A stretch of 64,000 bases of DNA, from contig JAJJXM010000003.1 in NCBI GenBank assembly GCA_024516155.1, forward strand, positions 1,240,001 to 1,304,000. Direction: 5' to 3'. Of this stretch, positions 35,742 to 47,700 are shown piece by piece (within the stretch, counting starts at the first letter, position 1; the number at the start of each line of letters is the position of its first letter). Both the position numbers and the translations under genes were made by a program. The stretch is from Pyronema omphalodes (Eukaryota; Ascomycota; Pezizomycetes; Pezizales; Pyronemataceae). Below the pieces are notes generated by a model. It saw nothing but the letters and a program-made list of their open reading frames with translations. It had not been told where the DNA came from and searched no databases.

Positions 35742-35828
35742 AGGTACAAGGGTAAGTCTTGTGCTCTGTTGTATCACTGCGCCCAACTTTTGTCCCCTAT
35801 ACTACTGCAAATGCCAAGAAGACAACTG
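35742..35828 (+). repeat. Direct repeat, copy 2
   Basis: It matches 34875-34958: same first 18 bases, then TTGTATCACTGCG, CTTTTGTCC, ACTGCAAAT and GACAACTG in the same order. It lies within a 155-codon Cys-rich ORF that I do not accept as a gene. Confidence 0.85.
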
Positions 35829-38607
35829 CCATTCATCAACCACCGCATATCTTCTCATGAGCACGATCAACATTGGCTATAACTGGGCTCTTAAACCCCC
35901 ACTCCCTCTCCGAAAACCTTTGGAGTTGTGGTTATTCTGTTGCTGTGCCCAAATCATATCGGATGAGTTGTACTTAAGGCACTCCGGAGTACATATTTCA
36001 CCGGCTAAAGGGGGTAAGTGTACTTGAAGTTTGCTTTTTATTCGCACTTCATTTTCCGCTTTGCATGCATATCGCCTCGACGCACTTGTTCGCATTATCC
36101 TGACAGTTTTTTTCTTTTTCTTTTTTTTTTCTTCGAATATTCGAAACATAAAAAATATTTTTCTTACCTTACCACGGACCACGTATCCCGCTCACTTGCG
36201 GCGGCTTATCGGTATGCTGTTTTTTTCTTTTTCCCTCGCTTTCGGATTTTCCAGAACATCACAACCGGCATTCCGGGGCTAGAATGAAAGAAATTTTCGA
36301 CGGATATCAAGGAGTCTTGCTAACCCCAGAGCGCACAATTTTTTCAGTCATTTTATCTTGCTAATATCACAGCCAAGAAGCAGGGACAATGGTCTGGATC
36401 ATATCTATCGCTTTGTTATCCATGATACATATTTTGAAAAGCCGTATACCTCAGGGCTGGAGGTTAAATGTGGGATTATTACACAGCCGCAATTTTTGAT
36501 GCATGCTGAGATGGGAGTTTGCTATGTTTTATCAACGGCGGAAATCAATAAGTTTGTTCATGATTGCTGACGATAGGCGGGATTATTGAGGTGTAACATA
36601 GAAACAAAATGTGAACTTCAGCTTGCGTGAATTACAGAGTTTAAGATATTAGACTAGGCACAGTACGTGGATTCAACTAGGAATTGTCCAGTCATATTAT
36701 AACTGTTCTCGGTTGTCTGTGGTGCGAACCATGGTTTGTACTACCTTGAATCATTTTATATCACTCGTATACAGACTTGACGCTTAGCTGTAGGCTGCGG
36801 GCGTTCAACACTCATTGTGTTGTCTTGATGTATGTGTTGTCTATAAGATTTAGTATCTGCATTAAAGGTAAGAGAAGATGTATATGGTCTTTTACTGCGC
36901 ATGTTGAAGTATGATTTATGGGAGTTCACATAAACTTCACCGTCGGGGGGTGACGCATTGCCTCTCCAGGCTAACGAACTTTGTAAAGACGCCTTATACC
37001 TAAGAATAATGTGCTGATGTATAATGTATACGGGAGACATTCACCGAAACCCGGAACCGGCCAGGCTAATTCCTTCGATGGTTATTTAGCGTGGCTTCGC
37101 TAAGGGATGAGAGGTCACCGATATCGATTTTTGCTTGCTAGAGTTAGTGGCAGGTTGTGATACCTAATCGATACCCTAATCCAAATAAGCTCATTTGGGT
37201 TGTATTTGCCCTGTGTTATATACTATAGTGTATAGGTACCGCATATTGTATCTACGCTTTGATATTATGACACCGTCCATTATATCTGAACTGCATCATA
37301 GCATTAATCCTTTGAAAACCCCCGCAATCTTTTATGCTATGCTTATACTGTCTGCAAAGGCTTCAAGATCCTGTGGTTCGTGGTGCTATTAACTATCAGT
37401 GTATGATTCTTGTAAATCGATTGCTGATTTACGGCCAACATAGTTCCCGGGAAACCATCCTCGGAGAACTTATGGTGCAAATGCGGTGCATTCATGTTGA
37501 AGATCCGGTATGGATAATCTGCTCTCGCTAGCCATTTAAAATTTCAAATGTTTTACAAAGCGCCAAGACATAGTAATGACTTAGAGAGCACAAGGCGCCG
37601 AGGAAAAAAAACGTTTTACCGTTTATTACACTCAGCGGTTTCCGAACTGACGTTGAAAGTGTGCATATGTCACACATATGTATATCCCTGCAGTAGCATA
37701 AATAATTAAGTAATCGTACCTAAAGATTTAGTTTGATGGCTATTAATATCTCGGTTATGCAACTATAGGCCGGATTTTACAGGATTAGGTTTAGTAATCA
37801 TCTGGCTTATGTGGGAGGAGCCCCAAAAATCGAAAATGGGTGTTACTCGGTAAAAGTTTATGGGATAATAATGTCACAGTTGAAGACTCGTAGGTGTTAG
37901 GATTTTTTTGCCCCCGCTTTATATCATTAGACGTCAAAATATCGCTGATAAAGTATTGTTTTGGATCAAGCCTGGGTCAAAAATGTGTTTCAGGCTATTT
38001 CCCGCCGATTTGAGGCGACACAAACCACACTAAGAACGTGAGGTATCATTGATGACCTAAGCAGTCGGTACCTCGCTAAAATTAAACTCCTACGCATGAA
38101 AGATCACCAGTCTTGCACTGCCCCACAAAACAAAAACTCTATTGATTCACTTTCCTTGTTCATTTATTTCAGTAGTTGCGTAAATAAAAATAAGTACCCA
38201 TAGTTATAGTAGCCTTATGATAATAATAATACACAAATCCAGATCCTACAATGCCATAAAAACACAAGTCTATAATTGATTCCGATGCCCCCACAGCGCC
38301 CCACCCCGTAACCACCGTCTAAAAGCCAAACGAAAAACTCCTGCCAGTACTACATTTAGAAAAAAAACATCATGACATCCTCTGGATGTTTACTGCTCAT
38401 AAACCACTTGGACTGAGTAGTGATAACTGCGCCACATTCTCCCCAGTGTCATCTGGTTGAATCTCAGTTGTCATTCCCGCATGATTCCATGACTCATTAA
38501 CCATCACCACCATCCATCAATCACCATTTTCCCAATTTCCGGTGTATGAAACTTCCGATCTCTTCCGGAAACTATTCTAGTCCACTTATCCATTACCCTC
38601 TTCGCGC

Positions 38608-39363
38608 TTACTCCATTCCTGTTCTCCTCCACATTCTCCTCGCAATTTCCGTAGCATCCCCTTTAGCGTATCCATGTTTCTGGACCAGGTGTCTAATCGC
38701 AGAATCAGGTCTCGATAAACGCGTCCCGCAATCCTGACAGGACTGTTTTTCGTCGTGGGATGCCATGTGTTTTGTTAGATGGTTTCTGGATTGGAAGGAT
38801 TTACCACAGTTGGGAAATTCGCAGAAATGTTGGCGGCTGGTGGAGGAGTATTGTTGTGGGTTGTGGTGTGCTTCGATCGGTTTAAGATGTGTGGAGGTGT
38901 AGGATAGTTGGGGTTCATGGGATCTGTAGTGTTGCGATGAAGATGAGGATGAAGATGATGAGGAGGCGTGGTAATGAGAGGTTGATGAAGGAGCATGATG
39001 ATAGGTGTCGTGGGTTGAATAGGTTTCCTGAGGAGGAGGGGTATAGGCGTTAGAAGAGTATTCGACCTCATGTTGGCCATATGAATAGTCCATCTCAGGA
39101 ATTGTGGGGATTCGAGTGCTGAAGTCGTGGGTGGTTAAATAGTCAGATTGTGGTGGTGTGGGATAACGTCCTATATTGCTGACTGCGCCGTAATCATTGA
39201 GAGGATAATATTCGAATGGTGCTTGGTTGAGGTCATGTACACCAGATGATCGGAAGTCAGCGTAGTCGGGTGAATTCTGCTCGTATGGGCTGTTGATGTA
39301 GAATGATGGCTCCGGCGTATGGCAGTCTGAGTAGGTGTGTCCATGAGGGTAATTGGAATACAT
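38608..39363 (-). CDS. Two-finger C2H2 protein (single exon)
   Basis: Intronless, 251 residues. The N-terminal 175 residues are rich in Tyr, Pro, Ser and His (a run of ten Ser near the middle) and probably disordered. Finger 1 at 181-203 has C181, C186, H199 and H203 (C-x4-C-x12-H-x3-H). Finger 2 at 209-230 has C209, C212, H225 and H230 (C-x2-C-x12-H-x4-H). After the second finger a 21-residue tail reads GYAKGDATEIARRMWRRTG and aligns with the tail of the paralogue at 33081 (HG, then an acidic/Ala pair and IA). The paralogue has two introns in the homologous half; this gene has none, which suggests retroposition or intron loss. Putative DNA-binding regulator, target unknown. Confidence 0.85.
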   Translation of the reverse strand: MYSNYPHGHTYSDCHTPEPSFYINSPYEQNSPDYADFRSSGVHDLNQAPFEYYPLNDYGAVSNIGRYPTPPQSDYLTTHDFSTRIPTIPEMDYSYGQHEVEYSSNAYTPPPQETYSTHDTYHHAPSSTSHYHASSSSSSSSSSQHYRSHEPQLSYTSTHLKPIEAHHNPQQYSSTSRQHFCEFPNCGKSFQSRNHLTKHMASHDEKQSCQDCGTRLSRPDSAIRHLVQKHGYAKGDATEIARRMWRRTGME

Positions 39364-42149
39364 ATTTTATGGATATTCTAAAGCTCTGTTCTAAGATATC
39401 CGTTCAAGGTAAGGTTGTTCGTAAATGTGTCGATGTTCGTCGAAAATTGTGGTTCAAAATGCTGAGTTTTGATATGTTTATCCTCGTTATCGATAGATGA
39501 CAGTTTCAACTTTATGATGCTTGAAACGTTGACTGTTATATATGTTTGAAACGTGATGATTGATAGAGAGCGGAAGATCGAAAGATTTTATATTTAGATT
39601 TATACACCCCTTTGTGACCAAACACACAAGGTATAAGTGTTTTCCTTCAGGATCAAGAAAAGATTTTTTGCGGTATGAGGCGCATGGTTACGTACATCCA
39701 TTCGGAATAGCGGGCTTCTATTCTGTTGACTCTGCACTCGGTGACGTGTGGCTTGTGGCATCGAAGCCGAACTGGGGTCACTACTTCTCACTCAGGCGTC
39801 ACTCCCGGTCTTCGGTTGGGCATCGGAACCACTAAATTATCGCGGTGAATAACACACAGAGTTGTATGCACCGTTTGTAGCGGGTAATAGATGCCATGAA
39901 TCTGCCCTATGTATGCTCTAATTCTTGCTGATCAGGCACCAACCGCTGGTGGCCGCAGCCCGAACACGGTCAGGGGGGCAACCAGGGAAGCCGATGACAG
40001 GCCTTAGTGTATAAGCCCCTAACTGTTATAGGTATGACATCTGATTATCTACTGGATATGACATTTTTATACAAAAGGACGAGGGAGATTAGATAACTGC
40101 ACCTCAACAATGAAGGCCTCGTGGTTGTTTAACATGCAGCAAATGGGAATCTCAAAGTCAAGAGCTGAGTTTGACAGGTATTCAATGGTATAATCTGAAT
40201 GGCTGTAATCTTGTAATCAATCAAAGTATAGGCGAGCCAGGCTGTTGACGCGGTATACGAAGTGAATGAGTCGATATGATAGGCACAGTGGGAACCCTCG
40301 GCATCAATTATGTATTTTTAGACCAATAACTTGGGTGCACTTGCTGGGAGACAAAGCAAACAAGAAAAAACTATGGCGGAGCTGACTCTAGGGACCTCTA
40401 TGGGTGCACCTGAGTTCAGAGTGACTTTTTTTTGGGAAGCCAGTATCATCAGACGTCACACGGAAGCTAGGGTTCTCGGTGCGCCCAATCATGTACGGGG
40501 AAACTTTATTTCCCTGAAGTCACACCCAGGTTAGGTCGTTTTTTCACTGCGGATTTCTACGCAAGGTGTGGCAAAAGCTGATATAAGTATCTTAGCGTCG
40601 ATTGAGACAGGACCAAATGTTTATAAACAGCCGGGGGCTTAACGTAATCTGTCACCGGGAGTGTTCTAGAATATTCCCAGCCAATTGGGATCCACATCGT
40701 GCATCAATCACTCCACCAAATTCTTACTAAAACTCGTTAAACCTTCCCGCTCGGCAGATAAACTAGTCTTTAACTAGTGTATCACCCGGAAAACATTCAG
40801 CTGTGATGGGATTCGTCGTTTACGTATCGCCGGCGGTCGCGAAGGGTTCTGTCACTCTGTGTCCTATGCGGGGCAGCGCATTAAGCGCCGAGGCCGTCAA
40901 CCTCAACCTTGAGTGAGCCTTGCCCTAGAGAATGTTCTTATGCTCAGACTCACGTGTAAGTAGTGCAATTCAAGCGCAGAATGCCGAGAGGTTGACTTTG
41001 ATGAATCATACATATAAGATTTATAGCTCTCAACCAAACGGCGCGCTTCCATTTCCGATGATTAGTGAGACTCAACAAATGAAGTCATCAGCAATAATCG
41101 GTTCCTCTCTGGATAGATCCGAAAAGCAGGCTGAAGGTGAAACAATCAGGAACGAAACATAGGCTTTAGTTGCACTTATATGTCAAGTTCTCGGGCAGAC
41201 TCGAAGTTCATCATCAACCGGGCCCTGTTCTATGTACGCGAACGCAGTTTCAAAACGATGCAATGATCCTCGTACGCTCGGATGTTACACTCGCGAAATA
41301 TGTAAATGCAGCCCTTTGAATTAAGGTTCAGCGTCCCAATAGTTTGGGCGCCTTATCAGCCAGAGGGATCTTGTCCGGTGAGGAACGATCTACCAGGGGC
41401 ATCGGCCTGAGACTCATGTCTCGAATGCTCTCGGATGCGGGGAGGGATGAACTCTGGATATGTAACTAGCCATCACCCGTAATCACGGTATCCATAACTC
41501 ATGCGTACATATCCAGATACAGCTGCATGAGTGCCAAGAAACGTACTGATATTGCCTAAATACGTATCCTGTTTTTTTCTTTTGACGCACTGGTGTCTAC
41601 GGCCGCCGACTGACTGAGTCAGGAACCATCCAGCCATCATCATGGGTTGAGTCAATATTTTCTTCCGAGAAACCTGTCATAGAAGACACATGAGCCATCT
41701 TAATTATTTTACATACAGAGGAGTAACTAATCATAAATGACAAAGGAAAATGCGTGATGTGGGTTAAAAACAATACGTCCGCCGCCCTGAGGTACAAACA
41801 AAACTCCATTGAAAGCGCCAACTCCAAAGAACGAGAACACAAAACGCCGTTTACAGCCCGCTGTTCATCTATCTATATGCCAATAATATCCCATAGACGA
41901 TGGTCCCCCTTCGTGAATTCATGCCTGATTTTCCCTTCCATCAACGCAGCCCCGAGTATCCTTTCCTCTCCCCCACAATAGTCCCTGATATCCTATTTTG
42001 ATGTCCGATTTCCTTGTTTATATCCTTCCTTCCATCAATATCCGTTTGGCATAGCCTTCATCTATGTATAGCCCGTTTCTGTCGCACCGTTGCACCGTTG
42101 CACTGTTGCACTGTTGCACCGTTTCATCCTTCCACCCTTCGCTAATTCT
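39364..42149. other. Intergenic tract
   Basis: No gene is supported. An 8-bp tandem repeat lies at 42084-42123. Short ORFs on both strands have no recognisable features. Confidence 0.45.
42084..42123. repeat. 8-bp tandem repeat, five copies
   Basis: GCACCGTT at 42084 and 42092, GCACTGTT at 42100 and 42108, GCACCGTT at 42116. It lies 27 bp past the stop of the 856-residue gene, so probably in its 3' untranslated region. Confidence 0.9.
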
Positions 42150-44720
42150 TTACGACCTGGATCTTGTCGTCTCCGCTTCCTTGGATTCCGACTTCCCCTT
42201 TTCATTGTCCTTTTCTTGGGTCGAATCCTTTTTCTTCGACTTGCTACTGGTTTTTTCGTCGTCTCCGGTTACCTTGTTCCACAGCTGCGCAATTTGGCGA
42301 CTCTTTGGCTTTGAGTCACCATCACCGTCCTTAGTTTTCGACTCCTTTCCTTCCTTTCCTTCTTTTCCTTCCTTCCGCCTCTCCCTCTCCTTCTCCTTAT
42401 CCTTATCTCTTGCTCTTTCCCTATCCCTATCCCTATCCCTATCCTTTGAACTTCTCTCCTTATCCCTTTCTCCATCATCGTTCCTCTCCTTCCTTTCCTT
42501 TCGTCTTTCCTCTTTGTCCCTCTTTTCCTTGTCATCCTTGCTTAAACCACTTCCATGTTCGTCACTCTTAGACCTCCTTCGGTCATCACCACCGTGTGAT
42601 TCCCTCTTTTTTCTCCTCCTGGTACTAGTTCCTGCATCGCTTTTCTCCCCCTCTTCATTGATTGCAGACACAGGTCCATTAACGGAAAAGCGATTCAGAA
42701 AATGCCTGTGATCATCACTGACAGACCTTTTCTTCTCTTTCCTCCGCCTTTTCTCCTCCTCAACTCTATCCAGTTCCTTATTCGCCTTCTCCTGTCTTCG
42801 CCGGTGGAAGGTGATGTTACTAGCTGAGTCATCTGGTTCAATCGGGACGTTAAGCGACGGAACATTAATTGCCCACTCCTGTTCTTCTTCAGCTCGCCGC
42901 CGCTCTTTTTCGTCTCGTCGTGCTTCAGGTGATGGCGAATTCACAGGGGTTGGTCGTTTTTGAGCAATGCATTCTCGTCGCGATTTGAGGGCGCGGCGAA
43001 CAATAAGAGCCTTGGAGTGGAGATCTTCGAGTTCATCTTCCAACGACTCGAGAACGGTCCATAATCGACGGTCTAAGTTGGTAATCACCTCGAGCTCCTC
43101 CTCTTCATCCCTCGCAACAACGTTTGTCGATCCGTCTAGAAGTGAGTCAAAGCGGCCCGAATTGATGAGTTCTAGCTCGTCTTCAAATACGTCTGCAAGC
43201 GCTAATAGTATCCTGGTCATCTCTGGATAAAGAAGTACATAGAGCGCGGCAATCGGTGCGGTGATGGAATCGGCGGAGTAGTCGGAGTACAGTCTTGTCA
43301 TACCAAGCCTAATTTTCGAGTTAAATTTCCTATCTTCGAGTATTCTTCGGAACTGCTTGATCTGGTTTTCTTCCTTGATATTGTTCCTTAGTGTTCCCTC
43401 AATGATTTCGCAAACAAGACGTTCCTCCTGTTCCTCCTGTTTTGTTAGAGGTTCCGTAAAATTATCGTTTGGATCGTTCATTCTGAGAACAGCTTCCACT
43501 TCCGCTATCCATTGTTCAACCTTTACCATCGCTGGCTTTATTTTGACTTGCCCCACAACCGACTCAGCAAGTTCTCGTGCTGAGGCCATCTTATCATCCC
43601 CTCTTCCACCCACAACAGATGCTGCTGCTTCTTGTCGTGCAAGAAGGCCACGGACCGGTAATACACACAAGAATGGCTTCTCTCGTCCTCCACGAAGGTA
43701 CTCCAAAACATCTGCCCAGCCGACACCATCGACTTCAATATCACGTCCAAAAACATGCCCAATTTGATCCAGCAGCCGCCTAGCCATAGAGTTATATCCC
43801 GTGCCTACTGCGATAGAACCACCCGCCGATAGTATCTGCAGATAATTTTCCAATAAAAAATTAAGGTGGCCGAATATGCCCTCTACTGGGTTCACTTCGT
43901 CGTCACCTTGCATGCCTGGCGGGGGATCAAGATTGCAGGGATCATGTGTGGGGTGGAAGTAACCAGATACAGGTGCGGGGAGGGAACCGTTGGGGAGGAG
44001 GTAGTCGATGGGTGTTTTCCCCAATTGTTTGCCCATATCGCGAACACCCTGCCGAGATGTAGAAACAGTCGAAGACCCAGAAGCAGTAGATGGTCGCGGT
44101 TGCAGGTTTGATTCTGTGAGAGCATGCGGTGGTGGAGGTGGTGGTGTCTGTCTTGGGCTGCCTGCCCACCGTACCGAAGTAGCTGAATGTCGGGTTAGAG
44201 GTGGTGATGGCGGCATGTTAGAGGTAAGATTTGCTGCGTCGGGTGGAAATACATCGGTATCGCGGTGGTTTTGCTGCTGTAATAAGGCGGTCATGCTTGA
44301 AGGGTCTGGGGTTTCGGAACCATAAAAGCGCTGGGTTGGCATGGTCTGCTGAGGTTTAGAGCCTGGAGAATCCCGCCTTACCTGATCTGTGGGCGTTAAC
44401 ATCTGCGCGGTGGTAAATGGTGCGAAATCGGTAAGTGTCGGTGATAGGAGTGCAGTTTGCGATGGTGTTAATGTAAGGTCCTGTTGACAGATCTCGGGAA
44501 TGTTCCCTGCTGCGACTAAATTCGCTGTTTCCGGTTGCGTAAGTATCTGCTGTGCTGCAAACGGAGAAATAGGACGTGGGGTGCCGGATCTCGAGATTGG
44601 TTCTGGTGATCTTGTCTGTGTGAGAGTATTGAGTTCGATTTTTGGCGGTAGCGCTGGGGGTGTATCTTTCTCGAGTACAGGCGTATCCGCCGACGATGAA
44701 ACCTCGACTCCTGGAATCAT
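42150..44720 (-). CDS. Large uncharacterised protein with charged C-terminus
   Basis: Single exon, 856 residues from the first ATG (44720); the frame extends four codons upstream to a TTG only. Residues 1 to about 265 are Pro/Ser/Thr-rich and low complexity, including an SH3-ligand-like TPPALPPKIE and a run of seven Pro. About 278-600 is more ordered and largely helical, with a Gly-rich turn (SAGGSIAVGTGYNSM) and a helical segment YPEMTRILLALADVF near 500. From about 655 on it is strongly mixed-charge (RRRKEKKRS, then an Arg-Asp dipeptide run near 750 and Lys/Glu repeats). I recognise no named domain. The tail is typical of nuclear or RNA-associated proteins, but that is only a hint. A Ser/Leu-rich ORF on the opposite strand is its shadow. 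Confidence 0.85.
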   Translation of the reverse strand: MIPGVEVSSSADTPVLEKDTPPALPPKIELNTLTQTRSPEPISRSGTPRPISPFAAQQILTQPETANLVAAGNIPEICQQDLTLTPSQTALLSPTLTDFAPFTTAQMLTPTDQVRRDSPGSKPQQTMPTQRFYGSETPDPSSMTALLQQQNHRDTDVFPPDAANLTSNMPPSPPLTRHSATSVRWAGSPRQTPPPPPPHALTESNLQPRPSTASGSSTVSTSRQGVRDMGKQLGKTPIDYLLPNGSLPAPVSGYFHPTHDPCNLDPPPGMQGDDEVNPVEGIFGHLNFLLENYLQILSAGGSIAVGTGYNSMARRLLDQIGHVFGRDIEVDGVGWADVLEYLRGGREKPFLCVLPVRGLLARQEAAASVVGGRGDDKMASARELAESVVGQVKIKPAMVKVEQWIAEVEAVLRMNDPNDNFTEPLTKQEEQEERLVCEIIEGTLRNNIKEENQIKQFRRILEDRKFNSKIRLGMTRLYSDYSADSITAPIAALYVLLYPEMTRILLALADVFEDELELINSGRFDSLLDGSTNVVARDEEEELEVITNLDRRLWTVLESLEDELEDLHSKALIVRRALKSRRECIAQKRPTPVNSPSPEARRDEKERRRAEEEQEWAINVPSLNVPIEPDDSASNITFHRRRQEKANKELDRVEEEKRRRKEKKRSVSDDHRHFLNRFSVNGPVSAINEEGEKSDAGTSTRRRKKRESHGGDDRRRSKSDEHGSGLSKDDKEKRDKEERRKERKERNDDGERDKERSSKDRDRDRDRERARDKDKEKERERRKEGKEGKEGKESKTKDGDGDSKPKSRQIAQLWNKVTGDDEKTSSKSKKKDSTQEKDNEKGKSESKEAETTRSRS

Positions 44721-47700
44721 GATGGGCGTCAAGTTCCGTGTGTAGTATTCGTTGTTTTATGTGGCTAGGTTTGGTATATCTTCGAATGAATTCAAACAGA
44801 GCAAACCGACGTTTTGCAGCTTTAAAAGTGCTAATAGTGACCACTGACTTTCAGTTATAATCTTGAAGGCTCGCAAGTTAGCGGCGGGAAGAAGCGAGTG
44901 AACGCAATACGAGTATCGGACTAGACTTGGGCTTGTAGGCGATTGAAGAGACCGTAAGCACTCACAAATAACACAGTGTGTCAGAGTTGATCATTCAGAA
45001 ACCTCTGGTGGAAAATCGACGCCCTTTGGTTTGTTTCGCAAGCGGTGAGCTTCACCTCCAACGAAATTTTGCTGCCTATCCGTAGCCTTCGCTCTTTGTT
45101 GTTTCCAAATGCTCGAAACTGAGATGCGGATGGGGCGAAGACTAGTTAGCGCCTGCGAAGCTGCTGTAGCCTACCAACTGGGTAACCGTCGCCTGGTGTA
45201 AAGTTGGTTATCCTTTGGTACGGGCAGAAGTGCAGCGTCGAAGATGTCGTGGTCGCTCGTTACAGGTTCGGTTGGCTGTGAGGGAAGTAGTGATCTCAGA
45301 TCACAGGAGGAAGAAGACCCTTTGAAGAAGAGAAAGAGCACAATTGGTCATCCTGGCAGAGGATTCCTCCTTTTCACCATGCAAAAGAAAAAACCGGAAC
45401 AGGGAGACACGTTGCATGGCTCGGCGTGAGCGGGGGTTGCTGATGGACAACACTTGGATGCATGACGCCGTTGCTGTACAAAAGCTGTGCAGAGCCGATC
45501 AAAGGCACATTGCCTGCATTTTGGATGCCCCATCATCGTAGAAATACTCAGGAAGTACAAGATGAGAGCTGCTTTCTTTGCAGATATCACGATGTTCATC
45601 AGAAGTAGCTTCGTTTAGAATGTGTCATGGAAGGCCATGACGAAACAGTCGGCTTCTCGAAATCTTGGCTGACGATCCGGTTCGGACCATGGCTGCGGAT
45701 CAGCTGTAGACACCATCCCAGTTCGAAACAAATTCGATTTTGGCGTGTCCCAGACGCCTTTCTCTGCAGAGCCGAACAGCCCATCCATCCCGCTAGTCCT
45801 CAGATACGCAGCTACACAAGCTGTTAGCATAAGGCCATCATGTACATGTATGTATGTTGTAGATAGCATCTCCATCGCCTTCTGATGAGAAGTGCAGTTT
45901 TTGGGCTCCAAACCATACCAGGAAGGATCGATTTTTGCAATTCTTCCAGAACACCCGAAGATGGAGGTTCGTCACGAGCACACCCTATCCATTCGTTTTC
46001 ACATGGAACGCTTGCCATTTGAGGTTGAACGTGGGGTAAGGCTAAAATAAGCCGGCTCCCCGATAAGCAGATGGCAGCCATCTCGAATGAAATGCAGCAC
46101 AGTAGACCGGTGGTTCCAAGACACTGGTCCTATAATTCGTTTCTTTACGCAAGAAACGCGGGCAAAGCTGTAATTGGAGGGTGGCGTGGTGAATGTTTGC
46201 CAGGGAATAAGGGTTGAATCCATAATCATGGACTGAACTCAATAAGAGTCTGTGTCCATAGAGGCGCCCAGGTTAGCTAGCCTACCAATGGAGGCCGTGC
46301 ACCATGAAAGCTTATGCCGACCAGTAGAAGCCCGGGCCGAGACCATTATGCAGACAAGGCTTAAGTAAGGCCCGCGCGCTTCGATACCTCCATAGTCGTA
46401 CATATCACACACGTATTAACTCTAGGGATTCCTTGGACTGTTCGAAAAATTTAATAAAAATATCACGGAAGGATATAAATCTGTCCTCAGTAATTGGAGT
46501 GGCTGGAAAGCAGCAGCATGGTGGAGTTCATAGCTGGCATTTACACGTCCGAGATTCCAGGTTATCGCACCGGAATCTAGCATCTCCGCCACCGGCTTTC
46601 TGTAAGAATACCCTAGAGTGATTCCTTGCATCTTTAATTTCAACCTAGAAGGTGTCCAATGGAACTTTCTCTTACTGCGGAATGTGGACCCGAAGGAGCT
46701 CTGAGTTGTTGGTGGCGAATCCTCTCGAGTCTAATGCCGAGTTGCCGCAGTATCTAGCAGCGTGGAAGGTGTAGAGGTAATTGGAAGAAGTTCAGAGGAT
46801 CGAAATTTTCGGCTTTTCTTCTTCATCTGTGTTGTAAATTCGATGCGTGTAAACGTTGTGGTTGCACCCTAGCCCCATGGTGTCGATGTTGTGGATGATG
46901 GCACACGTTACGGATGTCCAGTCAACTTTGGATATCCAGTATCAATAGAAGCCAACGGAACAGCTTCCAGGACAGGTAAGTATACTAGTTCAGGTAAGTA
47001 TTTTGTATTCAAAGATCGACAAACGGAAACTTACCGGAGAATGATCACCAGCTGTCTGTGTGACGGTGGGTTTCCTAACTTTCTGTGAAGCCAACAGCGG
47101 ACAACTGATTAGGGGATAGCTTGATAATCAGGCACGATACAGTAGGGTACCAGGTGTGAAGATGGAGTTCGAGATAGGAGCTGTTAAGAGGTGTGACCTC
47201 ATGTGGAAGTTGACATGAGACGAACTCCACGAGGGTGGCACAAGAACCGCCCTCGCGTACACGCTGGGTCCACCAACGCTGCCACAAATGAACTACAACT
47301 GTGTAAATAATAGCTGAAGTATAGTCTAGTACTGGAAATAATATTTAGATATTTAAACTTTGAGACCTGTGTATTTTAGAGGCTTTGGGTTATGCTTATG
47401 TAATCATTACCGCTTCAAGCACTTATGCTTCCCGCGACACAACCTAAGCTAGGCTGGGGCTCTGCGCACTGTTTCTACTTTACGCAATATTTCCCCATTA
47501 TACTGCACATTTTTCTCTTTTAAACTCCCCATTTTTGAACCAGATGTCAATTTCAATTTGCTTTACGCCATCTGTGGAATGCATTATCAATGTTCCAATA
47601 TGATTGTGTCTAGTAGCAAGGTTGTACCCCCATCGTTTAAACATGGAGAGTGCAATCATCTAAACGACAGAAAGATGGAAATTATTTACTCGAAAATTCA

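Larger units (their letters stand above)
33947..38607. other. Intergenic tract with a dispersed repeat
   Basis: No gene is supported. It contains two copies of an 84-87-bp direct repeat (34875-34958 and 35742-35828) and T-rich runs near 34840-34850 and 36108-36131. The end near 38607 is the 3' flank of the C2H2 gene. Confidence 0.45.

Noticed and set aside
35560..36027. 155-codon cysteine-rich ORF
   Set aside because: No signal peptide or domain, it overlaps a dispersed direct repeat, and its composition changes along its length.
42421..42444. (CCCTAT)4, telomere-like repeat
   Set aside because: It is in frame inside the 856-residue gene and encodes the Arg-Asp dipeptide run; fungal telomeres are TTAGGG/CCCTAA.
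42064..42711. 215-codon Ser/Leu/Phe-rich ORF on the plus strand
   Set aside because: Antisense shadow of the Lys/Glu/Arg-rich tail of the 42150-44720 gene.
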